A stretch of DNA of 18,024 nucleotides from positions 1 through 18,024 of the forward strand of contig JAOZRQ010000067.1 in NCBI GenBank assembly GCA_029940115.1, written 5' to 3'. Positions 16,410 to 18,024 of the stretch are shown here, in pieces. How positions within the stretch are numbered: position 1 is the stretch's first letter; each line of letters opens with the position of its first letter. The position numbers were made by a program, and so were the translations under genes. The notes under the pieces were generated by a model that saw nothing but the letters and a program-made list of their open reading frames with translations, did no database searches and was not told where the DNA came from. Source of the DNA: Desulfobacterales bacterium. Its GTDB lineage: Bacteria > Desulfobacterota > Desulfobacteria > Desulfobacterales > 4be13.

Positions 16410-16429
16410 TGTTTGCAGATGAATGACAA
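16410..16429 (+). repeat. 20-bp direct repeat, copy at the toxin-fragment start
   Basis: Second copy of the 20-mer at 16248-16267, offset by 162 bp. It contains the ATG (16419-16421) of the toxin-tail ORF. Confidence 0.7.
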
Positions 16430-16619
16430 CCAGGACCGGATCCGCAATTCCATCAGCAACAAAGTCCGGGAAGGGCAGTCAAACCGTATTGTGCTCAATC
16501 TTGATGACAGCGGGATAAGGCTTGAGGAAATACGCAATGTTCTTGAAAGAAGACCGATAGCCAATCTTAAAGAGATCATCGTCATCAGAAATGGGAAGGT
16601 CACACAGTTCTTCCCGTAA
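16419..16619 (+). CDS. C-terminal fragment of a CdiA-type contact-dependent toxin (orphan)
   Basis: A 66-residue ORF. The pattern RNSISNKVREGQSNRIVLNL followed by DDSG..LEEIRNVLERRPIANLKEIIVIRNGKV..FFP resembles the last part of CdiA C-terminal tRNase domains as I remember the family. In full-length toxins this end follows the catalytic segment and a very long delivery protein, neither of which is present here, so the piece is probably a non-toxic remnant. I chose ATG 16419. A TTG at 16413 with AGGGGA five bases upstream is an alternative start. No other start codon is in frame upstream before the stop at 16347-16349. The stop TAA is 23 bp before the SitI3-like gene, so the two probably form a toxin-immunity pair in one transcript. 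Recognition is from memory of family motifs; the ORF could instead be an unrelated small protein. Confidence 0.55.
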   Translation: MNDNQDRIRNSISNKVREGQSNRIVLNLDDSGIRLEEIRNVLERRPIANLKEIIVIRNGKVTQFFP

Positions 16620-16642
16620 AATCTGTGAGAAAGGAGTCTGAC

Positions 16643-17089
16643 ATGGCGTTAAGCTACAGCCTGGAAATCGAAGCCGGGATTGAGCCGGAGGTGTTGTTGC
16701 TTATGATTGCCCACAGCTCGGGGCTGGAATGGGAAGGGGGAATGCTGAGGGGAGCTGGAATGACGGTGGACGCACACAGACAGGATGACTTTGAAAAATC
16801 CGTCACCGAGGAGGAGTTCGGTTTTCGGCCCTCTGTGTTTGCAGGATTCCGGATAAGTCCCGATGAGGCGTATGAAGAAGCGATCCGTATTCTTATGCGG
16901 ACAACCATGACATTGCTGCGGGAAGTCCCGGGTGACGTTGTGCTGCTGTTCAATTACGAGACCATGATACTTGGGCGGCTCGGAAATCAGTTGCGGTTCA
17001 ATGAGGAAGAACCGGATCTGCATGTCTTGTCCGAACTGTCTGATTTGACAGAGGCGTATGAGAACGAGGTTGCCTTGATGACAGCCTGA
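16643..17089 (+). CDS. SitI3-like immunity protein
   Basis: 148 residues, cytoplasmic, with no signal peptide or membrane segment. The start MALSYSLEIEAGIEPEVLL and the later EEFGFRPSVFAGFRISPDEAYEEAIR, LLREVPGDVVLLFN and LGRLGNQLRFN resemble the SitI3 family, named after an immunity protein of the Myxococcus SitA toxin-exchange system. Related proteins occur widely next to polymorphic toxins. The start is ATG 16643, with AAGGAG (16631-16636) six bases upstream; the longer GTG start at 16625 has no such site. It follows the toxin-tail ORF by 23 bp in the same direction. The gene looks intact while the toxin is truncated, as expected for an orphan immunity gene kept after toxin loss. Family assignment is by motif memory; the protein it protects against is unknown. 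Confidence 0.6.
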   Translation: MALSYSLEIEAGIEPEVLLLMIAHSSGLEWEGGMLRGAGMTVDAHRQDDFEKSVTEEEFGFRPSVFAGFRISPDEAYEEAIRILMRTTMTLLREVPGDVVLLFNYETMILGRLGNQLRFNEEEPDLHVLSELSDLTEAYENEVALMTA

Positions 17090-17186
17090 GTTCCAAACCA
17101 CAGATGACCGTTGAGAGAGAAATTGAATCAGATCGGATGCAAAACCGGGGAACACTCTCCCGCCTGAGAGCAACAAGCCCAATCCT

Positions 17187-17717
17187 TCATTTCTTGATAA
17201 TCGTCGAAATCTTGAATAGGACCGGATTCCAGTTCACCTTCTCCTCTTTTGATGCAGATGCGTTGAGCAATATCTTCGGCCTGTTTTCAAAGGCCCCGAC
17301 ACCCAGCGTGACCCCTTTTGCCACAAAATCGGGAGTGCTTGTCATGCTGAGGATGTTGTTCGCTCGGGTGTAGGTGATGACCTCATTTAGATTTGCTGCA
17401 TCGCCGATGTAAATGACTGAGGGTTTTTGGAGAGGCAGGTCGGTTCCCTGCTCAACCGCTGTCAGGTCCGACTTTCCGATCTTATTGCCGATCACGCCCC
17501 TCATCTCAGACGCAAATTCAGTTGAATGGATGACATAGATGGAGACCGCCCCCCCTTTGTTTATGTCATTGTTGAAGGCAAGGAGTTTTAAAAAGAGTTT
17601 GGCCTGAAGTTTCGGGGGCACTTTTTTGTATGCCTCCCCGTATGCGGTGCATACCAGCCCGAACAAAATCAGCCCGAACACCTTCGCGAATGGGATCAGA
17701 CGCCAGAGCCTTTTCAT
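17187..17717 (-). CDS. YfiR/DUF4154-like secreted protein
   Basis: 176 residues with a likely Sec signal peptide: MKRLWR, then a hydrophobic stretch (about 8-25, FAKVFGLILFGLVCTAYG) with cleavage near AYGEA. The mature part has the YfiR-family pattern: AKLFLKLLAFN, a strand VSIYVIHS, PSVIYIGDA, ILSMTSTPDF.AKGVTLGVGAFENRPKILLN, and a C-terminal helix after WNPVLFKIS. YfiR is a periplasmic repressor of the diguanylate cyclase YfiN, but most family members in other genomes have unknown partners and no cyclase gene lies in this window. The start is ATG 17715-17717, preceded on the minus strand by AAGGGAG (17724-17730). It is convergent with the SitI3-like gene (97 bp apart) and is probably transcribed alone from within or beyond the palindrome cluster to its right. 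Confidence 0.6.
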   Translation of the reverse strand: MKRLWRLIPFAKVFGLILFGLVCTAYGEAYKKVPPKLQAKLFLKLLAFNNDINKGGAVSIYVIHSTEFASEMRGVIGNKIGKSDLTAVEQGTDLPLQKPSVIYIGDAANLNEVITYTRANNILSMTSTPDFVAKGVTLGVGAFENRPKILLNASASKEEKVNWNPVLFKISTIIKK

Positions 17718-17768
17718 TTTTTTCTCCCTTTAAATCAGTGATCAGTGGGCGTATTTATGAGTTGGGGG

Positions 17769-18014
17769 AGTCCCGTGGGGACTGCTGAAAATAGCCCGGC
17801 AATTCGTTCGACGACTCGACTGAGCTCGCCGAAATCTGAGCTCACGCCGAAGCATTGCCGGGGTGAGTTGGCAGAAGCCCCCGGGTCCCGTGGGGACGAC
17901 CGGAACGTCCCATTGCATTTCAACAAGTTCAGTCGTCCCTACGGGACTGGACAAATTGTGCATGCCCGACCCGGCAATGAATTGCCGGGCTATTCTCACA
18001 AGTCCCTCCGGGAC
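17769..18014. repeat. Cluster of small palindromes (intergenic repeat)
   Basis: The non-coding right end of the window (17718-18024) holds four mini-hairpins of the form GTCCC-NNN-GGGAC (17770-17782, 17885-17897, 17935-17947, 18002-18014). It also holds a perfect CCCGGCAAT-GA-ATTGCCGGG hairpin (17970-17989) and a second, widely spaced pair of the same arms (17795-17803 and 17854-17862). Between these lies the 24-bp repeat shared with the PKS gene. No ORF with coding character is seen. It resembles clustered REP/MITE-type extragenic repeats, probably continuing beyond the window. Confidence 0.7.
17810..17833. repeat. 24-bp dispersed repeat, non-coding copy
   Basis: Exact inverted copy of 8833-8856. 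Here it sits between two repeat arms (CCCGGCAAT and ATTGCCGGG) of the palindrome cluster, which marks it as part of a genomic repeat family rather than as PKS-derived sequence. Confidence 0.85.
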
Positions 18015-18024
18015 AATTCCCGAC

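Larger units (their letters stand above)
15883..16410. repeat. 12-bp perfect inverted repeats bracketing the intergenic region
   Basis: ATGTCCCCTGAA at 15883-15894 and its exact reverse complement TTCAGGGGACAT at 16399-16410 flank almost the whole non-coding region. The left copy contains the PKS ribosome binding site. The right copy lies directly before the toxin-fragment ORF. They could be ends of a mobile or REP-like element, or a coincidence involving Shine-Dalgarno-like sequence. No transposase is present. Confidence 0.5.

Noticed and set aside
17155..17170. Small hairpin (CTCTC/GAGAG) between the convergent genes as a terminator
   Set aside because: The stem has only five base pairs and no T-run follows on either strand.

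Overview
The window is dominated by one very large minus-strand gene (about 5,290 codons, nearly 16 kb) for a modular polyketide synthase (PKS). It has three chain-extension modules and ends in a PLP-dependent alpha-oxoamine synthase (AOS) domain. Modules 2 and 3 contain no acyltransferase, as in trans-AT PKSs. Module 1 carries only a degenerate AT-like segment. The order read from the sequence is KS-(AT-like)-KR-ACP / KS-(Ser-less ACP-like)-linker-DH-KR-ACP / the same again / AOS. The PKS is the first gene of its transcription unit, because the next genes to the right point the other way. No separate loading protein is visible. The likely product class is a short polyketide released by decarboxylative condensation with an amino acid, giving an alpha-aminoketone (sphingoid-like head group). 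This is inference from domain content.

Layout from left to right: PKS-AOS gene on the minus strand (7 to about 15,879). Next comes a repeat-rich intergenic region (about 15,880-16,418). It holds two tandem copies of a segment of about 62-65 bp, each with a good sigma70-type promoter facing the PKS, then a 111-bp palindromic MITE-like element with 13-bp terminal inverted repeats, a 68-bp imperfect palindrome, and short direct and inverted repeats. On the plus strand follow a 66-aa fragment resembling the extreme C-terminus of CdiA-type contact-dependent toxins (16,419-16,619) and a complete SitI3-like immunity protein (16,643-17,089). On the minus strand, converging on these, is a secreted YfiR/DUF4154-like protein (17,187-17,717). 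The last 300 bp is a cluster of small palindromes (GTCCC-NNN-GGGAC and CCCGGCAAT/ATTGCCGGG).

The organism is most likely a Gram-negative bacterium with a large, repeat-rich, fairly GC-rich genome. The CdiA/SitI3-type remnants, the YfiR-like periplasmic protein and the trans-AT-type PKS would fit Desulfobacterota or Myxococcota-like lineages, but the sequence alone does not settle this.

The most unusual points are: (1) a one-gene PKS line finished by an AOS domain; (2) two ACP-like inserts in which the phosphopantetheine Ser is replaced by Pro; (3) heptanucleotide repeat tracts (TTGTCCG-type) and a 24-bp dispersed repeat that sit in frame in interdomain linkers of the PKS and recur in non-coding DNA of the same window; and (4) a tandemly duplicated promoter segment upstream of the PKS.
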